Source of the DNA: Paractinoplanes brasiliensis
Lineage (GTDB): Bacteria; Actinomycetota; Actinomycetes; Mycobacteriales; Micromonosporaceae
NCBI RefSeq assembly: GCF_004362215.1
Contig: NZ_SNWR01000001.1
Coordinates: 5,624,001 to 5,688,000, forward strand
Direction of reading: 5' to 3'
Length of the DNA stretch: 64,000 bases
Notes under the pieces: model-generated
Told to the model about the DNA's origin: nothing
The model's database searches: none
The model's input: only the letters and a program-made list of their open reading frames with translations
Made by a program: the position numbers and the translations under genes
In this document: in pieces, positions 44,924 through 52,293 of the stretch
Layout of the letters: every line of letters begins with the position of its first letter
Numbering within the stretch: position 1 is the first letter of the stretch

Positions 44924-46744
44924 ATGCGGATTCTGCCGGTCCTTGGCGTGACATCCCTGGCCGCGGCGCTGCTCGTAGCGCCCTCAGCGGCCCAGGCCAG
45001 CGCCCCCGCCGTAAACCGCGGCACCCACAGCGGGTCACCCGCGAAGCTCGGCCCCACCGCAACCGGCTACGGCGGAGCGGTCTCCACGGTCGACGCCACG
45101 GCCACCGCCGTCGGGCTCGACGTCCTGCGCCGGGGCGGCAACGCAGTCGATGCGGCTGTGGCCGCAGCCGCGACCCTCGGCGTCACCGAACCCTTCTCGG
45201 CCGGCATCGGTGGTGGCGGCTTCTTCGTCTACTACGACGCTCGCAAACGCAGCGTCTCCACCATCGACGGCCGCGAGAGCGGCCCGGCCACGATGAGGGA
45301 AACCCACTTCATCGACCCCGCCGACAACCAGCCGTACGACTTCGCCGAAGCTCGCGTCTCCGGCCTTTCCGTCGGCGCCCCGGGCACCCTCGCCACCTGG
45401 CAGTCGGCGGCGCGCAAGTGGGGCACCAAGCCGCTGGCCGCCCTGCTCGAACCGGCCGCCCGCGTGGCCGACAAGGGCTTCCCGGTCGACGCCACGTTCC
45501 GCCAGCAGGTCGCCGACAACGCCGCGGCGTTCGGCCAGTTCGACTCGACCAAGAACCTGTACCTGCCCGGCGGCGCGCCCCCGGCGGTCGGCTCGACCCA
45601 GCGCAACCCCGACCTCGCGGCCACCTATCGCCTGATCGGCAAGAAGGGCATCGACGTCCTCTACGAGGGTGCCGTGGCCCGCGACATCGTACGCACCGTC
45701 CAGAACCCGCCGGTGTCGGCGAACCCCGTCGGCACGTGGGCCTATCCGATCCGCCCCGGCACCCTCACGCTCGCGGATCTCAAGAACTACCGGCTGCGGC
45801 ACCCGGCCCCGACCAGGTCCGAGTTCCGTGACCTCACCGTCTACGGCATGTCGACCCCGTCCAGCGGCGGCGTGGCGGTCAGCGAGGCCCTCAACATCCT
45901 CGAGACGGCCGGCCTGTCCGAGGCGGACGTCACCAAGGCGTTGCACTACTACCTCGAGGCGTCGGCGCTGAGCTTTGCCGACCGCAACCGGTACGTGGGG
46001 GCGTACACGCCGAACCCGGTCCTGCAGAAGCTGGTGTCGGACGGCTGGGCCAAGCAGCGCGCGTGCCAGATCAAGCCGGGCGCCGCGCTGACCAAGCCCG
46101 TCCCGCCCGGTGACATCAACGCGACCGGTTGCACCCCGGCAACCGTCGGGGGTCCGACCGAGCTGGGGCAGAGCACCACCAACCTGACGGTCGCCGACCG
46201 CTGGGGCAACATCGTCGAGTACACGTTCACGATCGAGCAGACCGGCGGCAACGCGATGGTCGTGCCCGGCCGTGGCTTCCTGCTCAACAACGAGCTGACC
46301 GACTTCAACTTCACCAACACGCAGGCCCCGGCGGCCGACCCGAACCTGCCCGGCCCCGGTAAGCGGCCGCGCAGCTCGATGTCCCCGACGATCGTCCTGA
46401 AGGACGGCAAACCGTTCCTCGCGCTCGGCTCGCCCGGCGGCGCGACAATCATCACGACGGTCCTGCAGATCCTGCTCAACCGGGTCGTGCTCGGCCAGTC
46501 GCTGCCGGAGGCGATGGCGGCGCCCCGGGCCTCACAGCGCAACTCCCCGGGCATTCAGGCAGAACCAGCCTTCCGTACGGCCTATGGCCCGGCCCTGACC
46601 GCGCTGGGTCACACGTTCGGGCCTGACGTGCCGGAGCTCGGCGCCGCGACGGCGATCGAGTTCACCCGGGGCGGCGGCTTCATCGCCTCGGCCGAGCCTG
46701 CCCGCCGTGGCGGCGGAGCGGCCGGGGTCGTCAACCCGCGCTGA
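44924..46744 (+). CDS. ggt: Gamma-glutamyltransferase
   Basis: 606 aa N-terminal-nucleophile hydrolase that cleaves gamma-glutamyl bonds (glutathione, mycothiol-related or poly-glutamate peptides). Signal peptide to about residue 26, then GGNAVDAAVAAAATLGVTEP and GIGGGGFF, family markers. Self-cleavage is expected before Thr418 in GQSTTNLTVAD, which becomes the catalytic Thr; KRPRSSMSPTIV and LGSPGG near the C-terminus match the substrate pocket. GGAGGA before the ATG. It is exported. Confidence 0.93.
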   Translation: MRILPVLGVTSLAAALLVAPSAAQASAPAVNRGTHSGSPAKLGPTATGYGGAVSTVDATATAVGLDVLRRGGNAVDAAVAAAATLGVTEPFSAGIGGGGFFVYYDARKRSVSTIDGRESGPATMRETHFIDPADNQPYDFAEARVSGLSVGAPGTLATWQSAARKWGTKPLAALLEPAARVADKGFPVDATFRQQVADNAAAFGQFDSTKNLYLPGGAPPAVGSTQRNPDLAATYRLIGKKGIDVLYEGAVARDIVRTVQNPPVSANPVGTWAYPIRPGTLTLADLKNYRLRHPAPTRSEFRDLTVYGMSTPSSGGVAVSEALNILETAGLSEADVTKALHYYLEASALSFADRNRYVGAYTPNPVLQKLVSDGWAKQRACQIKPGAALTKPVPPGDINATGCTPATVGGPTELGQSTTNLTVADRWGNIVEYTFTIEQTGGNAMVVPGRGFLLNNELTDFNFTNTQAPAADPNLPGPGKRPRSSMSPTIVLKDGKPFLALGSPGGATIITTVLQILLNRVVLGQSLPEAMAAPRASQRNSPGIQAEPAFRTAYGPALTALGHTFGPDVPELGAATAIEFTRGGGFIASAEPARRGGGAAGVVNPR

Positions 46745-46751
46745 CACATCG

Positions 46752-46796
46752 CGAACCCCTCGTCTTGTCAGAATCTCGGACAGGACGAGGGGTTCG
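46752..46796. terminator. Long bidirectional terminator after ggt
   Basis: A 13-bp perfect stem (46752-46764 with 46784-46796, CGAACCCCTCGTC) continues with five more pairs including one wobble, leaving a 9-base loop; TTCGTT follows. It lies between ggt and the converging hydrolase gene. Confidence 0.9.
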
Positions 46797-46806
46797 TTCA
46801 CGTCGA

Positions 46807-47445
46807 CTACAGCAGAGCGCGCAACCGCCCCGCGAACCCCTCAGGATCCGACAGGTGGCTGAACGCGGTCTCCGCCCCTGACGGCCCCGGCACACCCCCG
46901 GCGACAGCCAGCCGCCGGGTGGGTGGTTGCGCTTTCCATTCCCCGTACGCCCGGAGCAGCGCCGGATCGCGGCGAGGCTCGGCGAACGGCCGGTAGTGCT
47001 CCGGCACCGTCCCCAGCCCGGCCGACGCGACGAGCTTGTCAACCGTGGCCGGCATGCTGTCCTCCGGCTCGTCCAGGGTGAGCAGGCAGTGCGTCGCGTA
47101 CGTGTCGGCGAAGGCGATCGCCAGCCAAGCCGACGTGCCGTGCCCGACAACGATCGGCGCCCGCTGCAACTGCAGGTCGTGGACCAGGGCGGCCAGGTCG
47201 GCGGCGATCCGCTCGATGCTGTAGTCGGTGCGGGCCGGGCTGTCCCCGTGGCCGGGCAGGTCGGGCGCGATCACCGTGCAGTCGCGGGCCAGTTCGGCGC
47301 CGACCGGCCACCACATCGTACGGTCGAAAAGCAGGCCGTGGAGCAGCACGACCGGCCGGCCGAACTCGCCCCAACGGTCGTAGACGAGACGGTTCAGCGG
47401 GCTGTTCGTGGCGTGCGTGGAACGGCGTGGTGGCTGCGGCTGCAT
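46807..47445 (-). CDS. Alpha/beta-hydrolase-fold protein with altered nucleophile motif
   Basis: 212 aa, alpha/beta-hydrolase fold: VVLLHGLLFDRTMWWPV, ELARDCTVIAPDLPGHGDSP. The usual nucleophile elbow GHSxG reads VGHGTSAWLA, so the Ser position holds Gly and the nearby Ser is two residues later. The last part FSHLSDPEGF has only a possible His. The protein may be non-catalytic or use another residue. ATG 47445 follows AAGGA. Role unknown. Confidence 0.75.
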   Translation of the reverse strand: MQPQPPRRSTHATNSPLNRLVYDRWGEFGRPVVLLHGLLFDRTMWWPVGAELARDCTVIAPDLPGHGDSPARTDYSIERIAADLAALVHDLQLQRAPIVVGHGTSAWLAIAFADTYATHCLLTLDEPEDSMPATVDKLVASAGLGTVPEHYRPFAEPRRDPALLRAYGEWKAQPPTRRLAVAGGVPGPSGAETAFSHLSDPEGFAGRLRALL

Positions 47446-47607
47446 ACGGCGGGTCCTTCTGCAAAAGGGCGCGGGGGCGCCTTCGGTATACCCGAACGAC
47501 CGGCTTTGAAGCTCCGTACCACGAATCGACGCCCGCAAACGCGCACAGCCTCGCCCCGGCAAGCCGCTCCCTGCTCACGTGGCCCGCCGGGTCGGCCGTC
47601 CCGCCGC

Positions 47608-48522
47608 CTACTGGACGAGATGGCGCTCCGCCAGGCCGCGGAGGTCGGCGACCAGTTCGTCGATCCATTCGCGGGACACCGGGACCGCGTGTACGCCGGT
47701 CTCCACGACCCAGCGCAGGGCGTTCATGGTCCAGCACAGACCGCCGGTCACCAGCTGGCCGGTCACGGTCCTCAGGTCGGTCCCGGCCTCGTACGCGAAG
47801 AGAGCCGGCAGGGCGTCCAGCCGAGCCCTGTCGATGCGGCTGTGTTTGCGGCCCTCGCGCAGCAGGAGGTAGAGGTCGCCGAGATTCTGATGCACGTACG
47901 CGTCCGACCAGTCGATGGTGACGATCCCGCCGCCGGGGGTGTGGAGCAGGTTCTTCGCCTGGAAGTCCCCGTGGACGACGGTTGCGGGTTCGCCGGCGAG
48001 CTGGTCCAGGCGGTGGGTCATCGCCCGGATCGGCTCGTCGAGCGCGCCGGCCAGGTCGGGACGCAGGGCTCCCATTGCCGCTTCGGCCCGCTCCGCGACG
48101 GCTTTGAAGTCGGCGGTGGAGCGGCGCAGCCCGGTCGCCAGGCCCATCGCCGGCTGGGACCGCATCCGAGCCAGGACCCGTACGGCCTCCTCGTATCCTT
48201 CGGCGGTCGGGCGGTCCTCGAGGTTGTCACCGCCCAGGTCCTCCAGGACGATCACCCCCGCGCCGTCCTCGGCGAGCAACCGCGGCGCGGGAATCCCCAG
48301 CGGAACGACCAGCTCGTGGTATCGCCGCGCCTCGCCCGCCAGCTCGCCGACGCCCCGCTTGGCGATCACCGATTTTCGGGTGGCGCCGTCCAGGTGGATC
48401 CGCCAGACTTCCGACAGCGCCCAGCCGCGCAGCAGTTCACCGCCGACGATCGTGCCGTCGAGGTCGGGAAGCCAGCCGGGCAGCGTTGTCTCGATCACCA
48501 CGGCATTCTGCCCAGGGAGCAT
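47608..48522 (-). CDS. Aminoglycoside phosphotransferase-like kinase
   Basis: About 304 aa, APH/choline-kinase fold. Motifs: VIVLEDLGGDNL (hinge), VVHGDFQAKNLLH (catalytic loop with Asp) and IVTIDWSDAY (metal-binding Asp). ATG at 48522; an in-frame ATG at 48528 would overlap the divergent epimerase start codon (shared CATG). Substrate is not defined; most actinobacterial members are small-molecule or sugar kinases rather than antibiotic-resistance enzymes. Confidence 0.85.
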   Translation of the reverse strand: MLPGQNAVVIETTLPGWLPDLDGTIVGGELLRGWALSEVWRIHLDGATRKSVIAKRGVGELAGEARRYHELVVPLGIPAPRLLAEDGAGVIVLEDLGGDNLEDRPTAEGYEEAVRVLARMRSQPAMGLATGLRRSTADFKAVAERAEAAMGALRPDLAGALDEPIRAMTHRLDQLAGEPATVVHGDFQAKNLLHTPGGGIVTIDWSDAYVHQNLGDLYLLLREGRKHSRIDRARLDALPALFAYEAGTDLRTVTGQLVTGGLCWTMNALRWVVETGVHAVPVSREWIDELVADLRGLAERHLVQ

Positions 48523-48526
48523 CGTC

Positions 48527-49429
48527 ATGCGCCTGCTGATTCTCGGCGGCACCAAGCACCTCGGCCGTCACCTCGCCGAGCACGCCCTGCGGGCCGGCCA
48601 CGACGTCACGTTGTTCAACCGCGGCCGTACGGGCCCGGATCTGTTCCCCGGCGTGCCCCGCCTGATCGGCGACCGGACGCCGGACGGTGACCCGGCGGGC
48701 CTGACCGCGCTCGCGGGCGGCCGCTGGGACAGGGTCTTCGACTTCAGCGGCTTCCACCCGCGCCAGGTCACCGCCACCGCCGAGCTGCTGGCCCCGCGCG
48801 TCGGGCAGTACGTCTTCATGTCCTCGATCGCGGTCTACCCCCCTTCCGCCGAGGCGGGCCGGACCGAGGATGCCGAGTTGCTGCCGCCGGAGCACGGCGA
48901 CGGCGAGTACGGCAACCTGAAGGTCGTTTGTGAGCGGGCGGCCGAGGCAGCCCTGCCCGGCCGGGCCACGTCCGTGCGCGCGGGACTGATCACCGGCCCC
49001 GGCGACCCGTTCGGCGCGTTCACCAGCTGGGCGATCGCCATGGCCGGCGCCGGGACCGTCCCGTGCGCGGCTCGGCCCGAGCAGCCGGTGCAGGTGACCG
49101 ACGTCCGTGACCTCGCCGCGTTTCTGCTGTGGATCGGGCCCGGCCCGTTCAACGTGATGCCGCCACCGATGACCTTCGCCGAGATGCTGGAGACCTGCCG
49201 CCGGGCCGGTGGCGGAACGGCAACGGTCACCTGGACGCAGGACGAGAACGTCGACGACCTCGGCGGCTTCATCGTGCAACCCCGCGACGGCAGCGAGGAC
49301 GGTGCTTTCCAGCTCTCCGGCGAACGAGCACGGCAGGCTGGATACCACCCGAGGCCGTTCACGGAGACGGCCCGGGACACAATCGAGTGGGCGCTACGAA
49401 CGAAGGCAACCTTCACCAACCCCCACTGA
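48527..49429 (+). CDS. NAD-dependent epimerase/dehydratase
   Basis: 300 aa extended short-chain dehydrogenase. Rossmann motif LILGGTKHLGRHLAEH at the start, MSSIAVYPPS for the catalytic Ser, and EYGNLKVVCE giving the Tyr-x3-Lys. The NAD(P) motif is GGTKHLG rather than GGTGFLG, a variant seen in actinobacterial reductases. AGGGAGC lies 6 bases before the ATG. Sugar-nucleotide or isoflavone-reductase-like chemistry is possible. Confidence 0.9.
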   Translation: MRLLILGGTKHLGRHLAEHALRAGHDVTLFNRGRTGPDLFPGVPRLIGDRTPDGDPAGLTALAGGRWDRVFDFSGFHPRQVTATAELLAPRVGQYVFMSSIAVYPPSAEAGRTEDAELLPPEHGDGEYGNLKVVCERAAEAALPGRATSVRAGLITGPGDPFGAFTSWAIAMAGAGTVPCAARPEQPVQVTDVRDLAAFLLWIGPGPFNVMPPPMTFAEMLETCRRAGGGTATVTWTQDENVDDLGGFIVQPRDGSEDGAFQLSGERARQAGYHPRPFTETARDTIEWALRTKATFTNPH

Positions 49430-49431
49430 CA

Positions 49432-49453
49432 ACACCCGGGTGACGGCGGGTGT
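49432..49453 (+). terminator. Short hairpin after the epimerase gene
   Basis: ACACCCG (49432-49438) pairs with CGGGTGT (49447-49453) across an 8-base loop, directly after the stop codon. No T-run; weak terminator candidate. Confidence 0.4.
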
Positions 49454-49633
49454 CAGTACAAGAGCTCGAGTGCCGGGTCGGATCTCAGGCGGACGCTCTC
49501 AGGGACGCGAGGGCGGCCAGGACGACGAGCCAACGCCCGCGTTCCAGCTCGTCTGGCTGCTCGCGACCGGCGTGCGCCTCGTCCGGCCGTGACCGGGACG
49601 AGGGCAGCGCCGAGGTCGCGCGCTGCCAACTCG

Positions 49634-49705
49634 GTCGTCCGCCCCGAGGCTGAGTCGCGCGCCCTCGTCGACTGGCTGGGATCGCAGCCCGCGGAGCGGG
49701 TCGTC
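49634..49705 (+). pseudogene. Fragment of a VapC-type PIN toxin gene
   Basis: In one frame this stretch reads VVRPEAESRALVDWLGSQPAERVV. The intact VapC protein at 57730-58131 has LVRPEAESQALIDWLGSRPAERVV at its residues 12-35, so the two match in 20 of 24 positions. No start codon or rest of the PIN domain was found on either side; the fragment touches the end of the kinase gene at 49704. It appears to be a relic of a second toxin-antitoxin copy. Confidence 0.75.
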
Positions 49706-50267
49706 ATCGGTGGTGTGCCGTGTCGATGATGAGGTCGGCGCGGTCGCGGGTGCCGTCGGCGGCGAAGAACTCTTCTTCCTCGGCCATCCACTTCTGCCAA
49801 AGCTCCTCTGCGCCGGCGAAGGAACGGTCGCGGGCGAGGCCGCGCGCCAACCGCAACGGTGCGGGTGCGTCGACCCAGATGGCGTGGGCGAGCCGATTGA
49901 TCGTCGCGCGCCGCGTGCAGGTGACGCCTTCGAGAATCATGGCGGGCGCCCAGGGCTGCGTCTTCCACTCGCCGAGGGTGTTGCCGTACCAATCCGTCCA
50001 GTCTCTCACCTGATAGTGGGCGTCCTCGCCGCGAAGCAGCGGCGTGAGTACCTGGGCGTCGAAGCGTGGCCACCATCCGGCGAAGTTGTCCCACGACACG
50101 AAGTCGTCAATCTCAATGATCGGCGCGTTGAGCGCCTTGGAGAGGTTGCGGGCGAGGTGGCTCTTCCCAGAGCCGCTCGGCCCATCGATGCCGACGATGC
50201 GTATGCCGTTGACCGGCTCGCGGGAGGTAACGGCGGCGGCGATTTGATCCACGACGTCGATGGCCAT
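49704..50267 (-). CDS. P-loop uridine-kinase-like ATPase
   Basis: 187 aa. Walker A GIDGPSGSGKSHLAR at residues 27-41, then APIIEIDDFVSWDNFAGWWPRFD (the Asp of uridine-kinase-like acceptors) and ILEGVTCTRR. C-terminal helix with RDRSFAGAEELWQKWMAEEEEFF. It fits the AAA_17/uridine-kinase-like group of small-molecule kinases. Start ATG at 50267. The VapC fragment adjoins its 3' end. Confidence 0.8.
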   Translation of the reverse strand: MAIDVVDQIAAAVTSREPVNGIRIVGIDGPSGSGKSHLARNLSKALNAPIIEIDDFVSWDNFAGWWPRFDAQVLTPLLRGEDAHYQVRDWTDWYGNTLGEWKTQPWAPAMILEGVTCTRRATINRLAHAIWVDAPAPLRLARGLARDRSFAGAEELWQKWMAEEEEFFAADGTRDRADLIIDTAHHR

Positions 50268-50319
50268 GGGCGCAGCCTAGAGAATGGCCAGCCGTGATTC
50301 GGAGCGTTGCCACGCGCGC

Positions 50320-50348
50320 TTGGGAATGTCGTACCCGTCGATTAGAAT
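50320..50348 (+). promoter_or_regulatory. Sigma-70-like promoter
   Basis: TTGGGA (50320-50325), a 17-base spacer and TAGAAT (50343-50348) form a good -35/-10 pair. It is in an AT-richer patch before the hypothetical gene that starts at 50434, leaving a leader of about 75-80 bases. Confidence 0.55.
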
Positions 50349-50433
50349 GTATGTACGAAAAGGGGCCGTGAGCTGCTGATCTTCGGCGTGTCGTGTGCGC
50401 TGTTGATCGTGCTGTCCCAGTGAGGAGATCGAC

Positions 50434-51105
50434 GTGACCGCGCCCGTCCTGAGTGTTCCCTCGACCACCCCTGTGCCCGTCATCCCGCCCTACGCGACCA
50501 TGCTCGGCTTCACCCGGTACGTGACTCGCACCGGCCCGGCCAAGGCCACGTTCGTCGGCGGGCTGCGCCGCGCGCGCGAGCGCCGTTCCGGCTTCAACCC
50601 GCACGGCCAGCTCGTCAAGGCGCTCAAGGCCGACATCGCTTTCCGCACCGGTGGCAGTTACCTGTCCGGCGTGGTCGACCTGGTGAAGGATCGGTGGAAG
50701 CCGCTCTACGAGTCGGTCAGCGCCGGCGCCAAGAGCTACCTGGCCTCCCTCGGCGACCCCGAGCAGGTCAGCCTGGCCCAGACCCGCGACGCGCTGGCCT
50801 CCGTGGGCCCGCTCGTCGTGAAGATCAACCCCCACTTCGGCCTCAAGTACGCCGACGGCCGTCGTGAGGCTGTCCGCCTGCACTTCGACGAGGCCCCGCC
50901 CACTCCCGAGCTGACCACGGCCATGCTCCACCTGATGGCCCGCCACATGGACCAGATCCTGCCCAACGCCGAACCGGTCCTGGTCGACCTCCGCCGCGGC
51001 GAGGTCCACCGCCTCGACCCCGCCACCAAGCCCACCGACATCGAAACCTGGCTGGCCGGCGAGGCGGCCGCCTTCACCGCCATGTGGAGCACCCCCGCCG
51101 CCTGA
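50434..51105 (+). CDS. Hypothetical protein
   Basis: 223 aa without a signal peptide. The N-terminal part (MLGFTRYVTRTGPAKATFVGGLR) is basic; the middle has RWKPLYESVSAGAKSYLASLGDPEQVS and then INPHFGLKYADGRREAVRLHFDEAPPT; the end is helical and acidic. No domain recognised. GTG start preceded by GAGGAG. A good promoter is 90 bases upstream and a repeat array follows the stop. Confidence 0.65.
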   Translation: MTAPVLSVPSTTPVPVIPPYATMLGFTRYVTRTGPAKATFVGGLRRARERRSGFNPHGQLVKALKADIAFRTGGSYLSGVVDLVKDRWKPLYESVSAGAKSYLASLGDPEQVSLAQTRDALASVGPLVVKINPHFGLKYADGRREAVRLHFDEAPPTPELTTAMLHLMARHMDQILPNAEPVLVDLRRGEVHRLDPATKPTDIETWLAGEAAAFTAMWSTPAA

Positions 51106-51654
51106 CCCAGGGCCACCCGCGACCGCTCCGGCCGGCGCAATGCACGCGTCGGAGCGGTCGCACGTCTGACCCCGAAGCCCACCGGTGACCGCTCCGGCCG
51201 GCGCAATGCACGCGTTGCAGCGGTCGCACGTCTGACCCCGAAGCCCACCGGTGACCGCTCCGGCCGGCGCAATGCACGCGTTGCAGCGGTCGCACGTCTG
51301 ACCCCAAAGCCCACCGGTGACCGCTCCGGCCGACCCGACTCGCGCGCCGGAGCGGTCGCACGAGGGATTGATCGCGTGCCGGTTGCGAGTTGTTTGCTGC
51401 TCCCGGCCGGCCGGGCGTCAGAGACCCGTCAAGCGGGCGACCGGCCCGCGCGGGCACGCGAGCGACTCGCACGGGAGGCGACCGACCGCGTACGAGCAGC
51501 TACAAGCGCTGTCTCTGCCCCGGCGTTCATCGGCAGGGCGAAGGACGACGAGTTCGACCTTCAACACGGTCGGCGCGGCGGCAGCTGGGTCGCGTCCGGT
51601 CAGGCGGTAGGGCCGTCAGGTGGTCGGGCGCGGCAGTAGCCGGGTCGCGTCCGG
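51106..51654. other. Gene-poor region with repeats
   Basis: 549 bases between the hypothetical gene and the membrane protein gene. It holds the 66-bp repeat array (51121-51370) and the first copy of a 22-bp direct repeat (51587-51608). Open frames exist on both strands but have repeat-derived or Arg/Ala-rich translations without start signals, so no gene is called. Confidence 0.7.
51121..51370. repeat. Tandem 66-bp repeat array with internal inverted repeats
   Basis: Units begin with GACCGCTCCGGCCG at 51121, 51187, 51253 and 51319. The first three are almost identical; the fourth diverges in its second half. Each unit can fold back: in unit 1 GCGACCGCTCC pairs with GGAGCGGTCGC across about 21 bases, and in the others GACCGCT pairs with AGCGGTC. 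The unit is 22 codons long, so any reading through it repeats in frame. Confidence 0.92.
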
Positions 51655-51663
51655 TCAGGCGGT
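51587..51663. repeat. 22-bp direct repeat spaced 55 bp
   Basis: GGGTCGCGTCCGGTCAGGCGGT occurs at 51587-51608 and 51642-51663, with similar sequence before each copy. The second copy holds the stop codon of the membrane protein gene (TCA at 51655-51657), so the first is probably a duplicated gene end. Confidence 0.85.
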
Positions 51664-52293
51664 CAGGGCGATCGTCAGAGCTCCCGCGCCCACCATCACG
51701 GCGGCCCACAAGCGGTCCATGTTGAACCAGGCCTTGCGCAGGATGGCGACTCCCACGAACTCGTAGACGAGCACCGCGCACAGGGCCATGGCGGCGAACA
51801 TGGCGACCGTGTGCAGGCCGGCGGCCCCCAGCCCCGACAGGGCGGCCAACGGAGGGCCTGAGGCGGCGACATGTCCGGCGTGCGCGCCTGCAACCGGCGT
51901 CGCGGCCAGCACGGGCAGGAGCATGAGGCCGGCGCCGTGGGCTGAGGACATCAGAAAAGACCAGCCGGCCAACTGAGTCGACGACAACCGCATGCCGGCC
52001 CACCGGAAGTGACGCTCCGAGAGCAGCCGCCACAAGCCGAAGACCACCAGCACCGCCCCACCGGTGATGCCGACGATGTTCGCCGCCACCACCGACGAGG
52101 TGGCTGACACCACGGCGGCCACGATGGCGACCGAGGCGAGGTGGCCCAGGGCGATCGGCGGCAGCGACTTCAGCAGCACCGGCCGGGAGCGTTCCTGCAT
52201 GGCCCGGGCCACGGCGAAAAGCCAGCCCATGGCCGGGTTGAGGCCGTGGAAGGCGCCCAATCCGGCCAGCGCGGCCAGCTGTCCCCAGGTCAC
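51655..52293 (-). CDS. Membrane protein coupled to the selenium-binding-protein homologue
   Basis: 212 aa with about six membrane helices. The first helix contains GLGAFHGLNPAMGWLFAV, a HxxNPxxGW pattern like the metal-binding helices of NicO or DsbD-type transporters. A loop has SAHGAGLMLLP. The GTG start overlaps the stop of the upstream gene (GTGA), so translation is coupled. Possibly a metal or electron transporter serving the upstream protein; function inferred only. Confidence 0.75.
   Translation of the reverse strand: MTWGQLAALAGLGAFHGLNPAMGWLFAVARAMQERSRPVLLKSLPPIALGHLASVAIVAAVVSATSSVVAANIVGITGGAVLVVFGLWRLLSERHFRWAGMRLSSTQLAGWSFLMSSAHGAGLMLLPVLAATPVAGAHAGHVAASGPPLAALSGLGAAGLHTVAMFAAMALCAVLVYEFVGVAILRKAWFNMDRLWAAVMVGAGALTIALTA

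Noticed and set aside
47608..48522. Antibiotic resistance gene call for the aminoglycoside-phosphotransferase-like protein
   Set aside because: The fold is shared with many small-molecule kinases; nothing nearby indicates resistance.
51121..51370. Possible CRISPR array
   Set aside because: Units are contiguous 66-bp tandem copies without unique spacers, and no cas genes are present.
51074..51472. Long minus-strand open frames across the 66-bp repeats, encoding Arg-rich 22-aa repeats
   Set aside because: They arise because the unit length is a multiple of three. There is no ribosome site, the amino acid composition is unlike real proteins here, and the frame runs into the hypothetical gene on the other strand.
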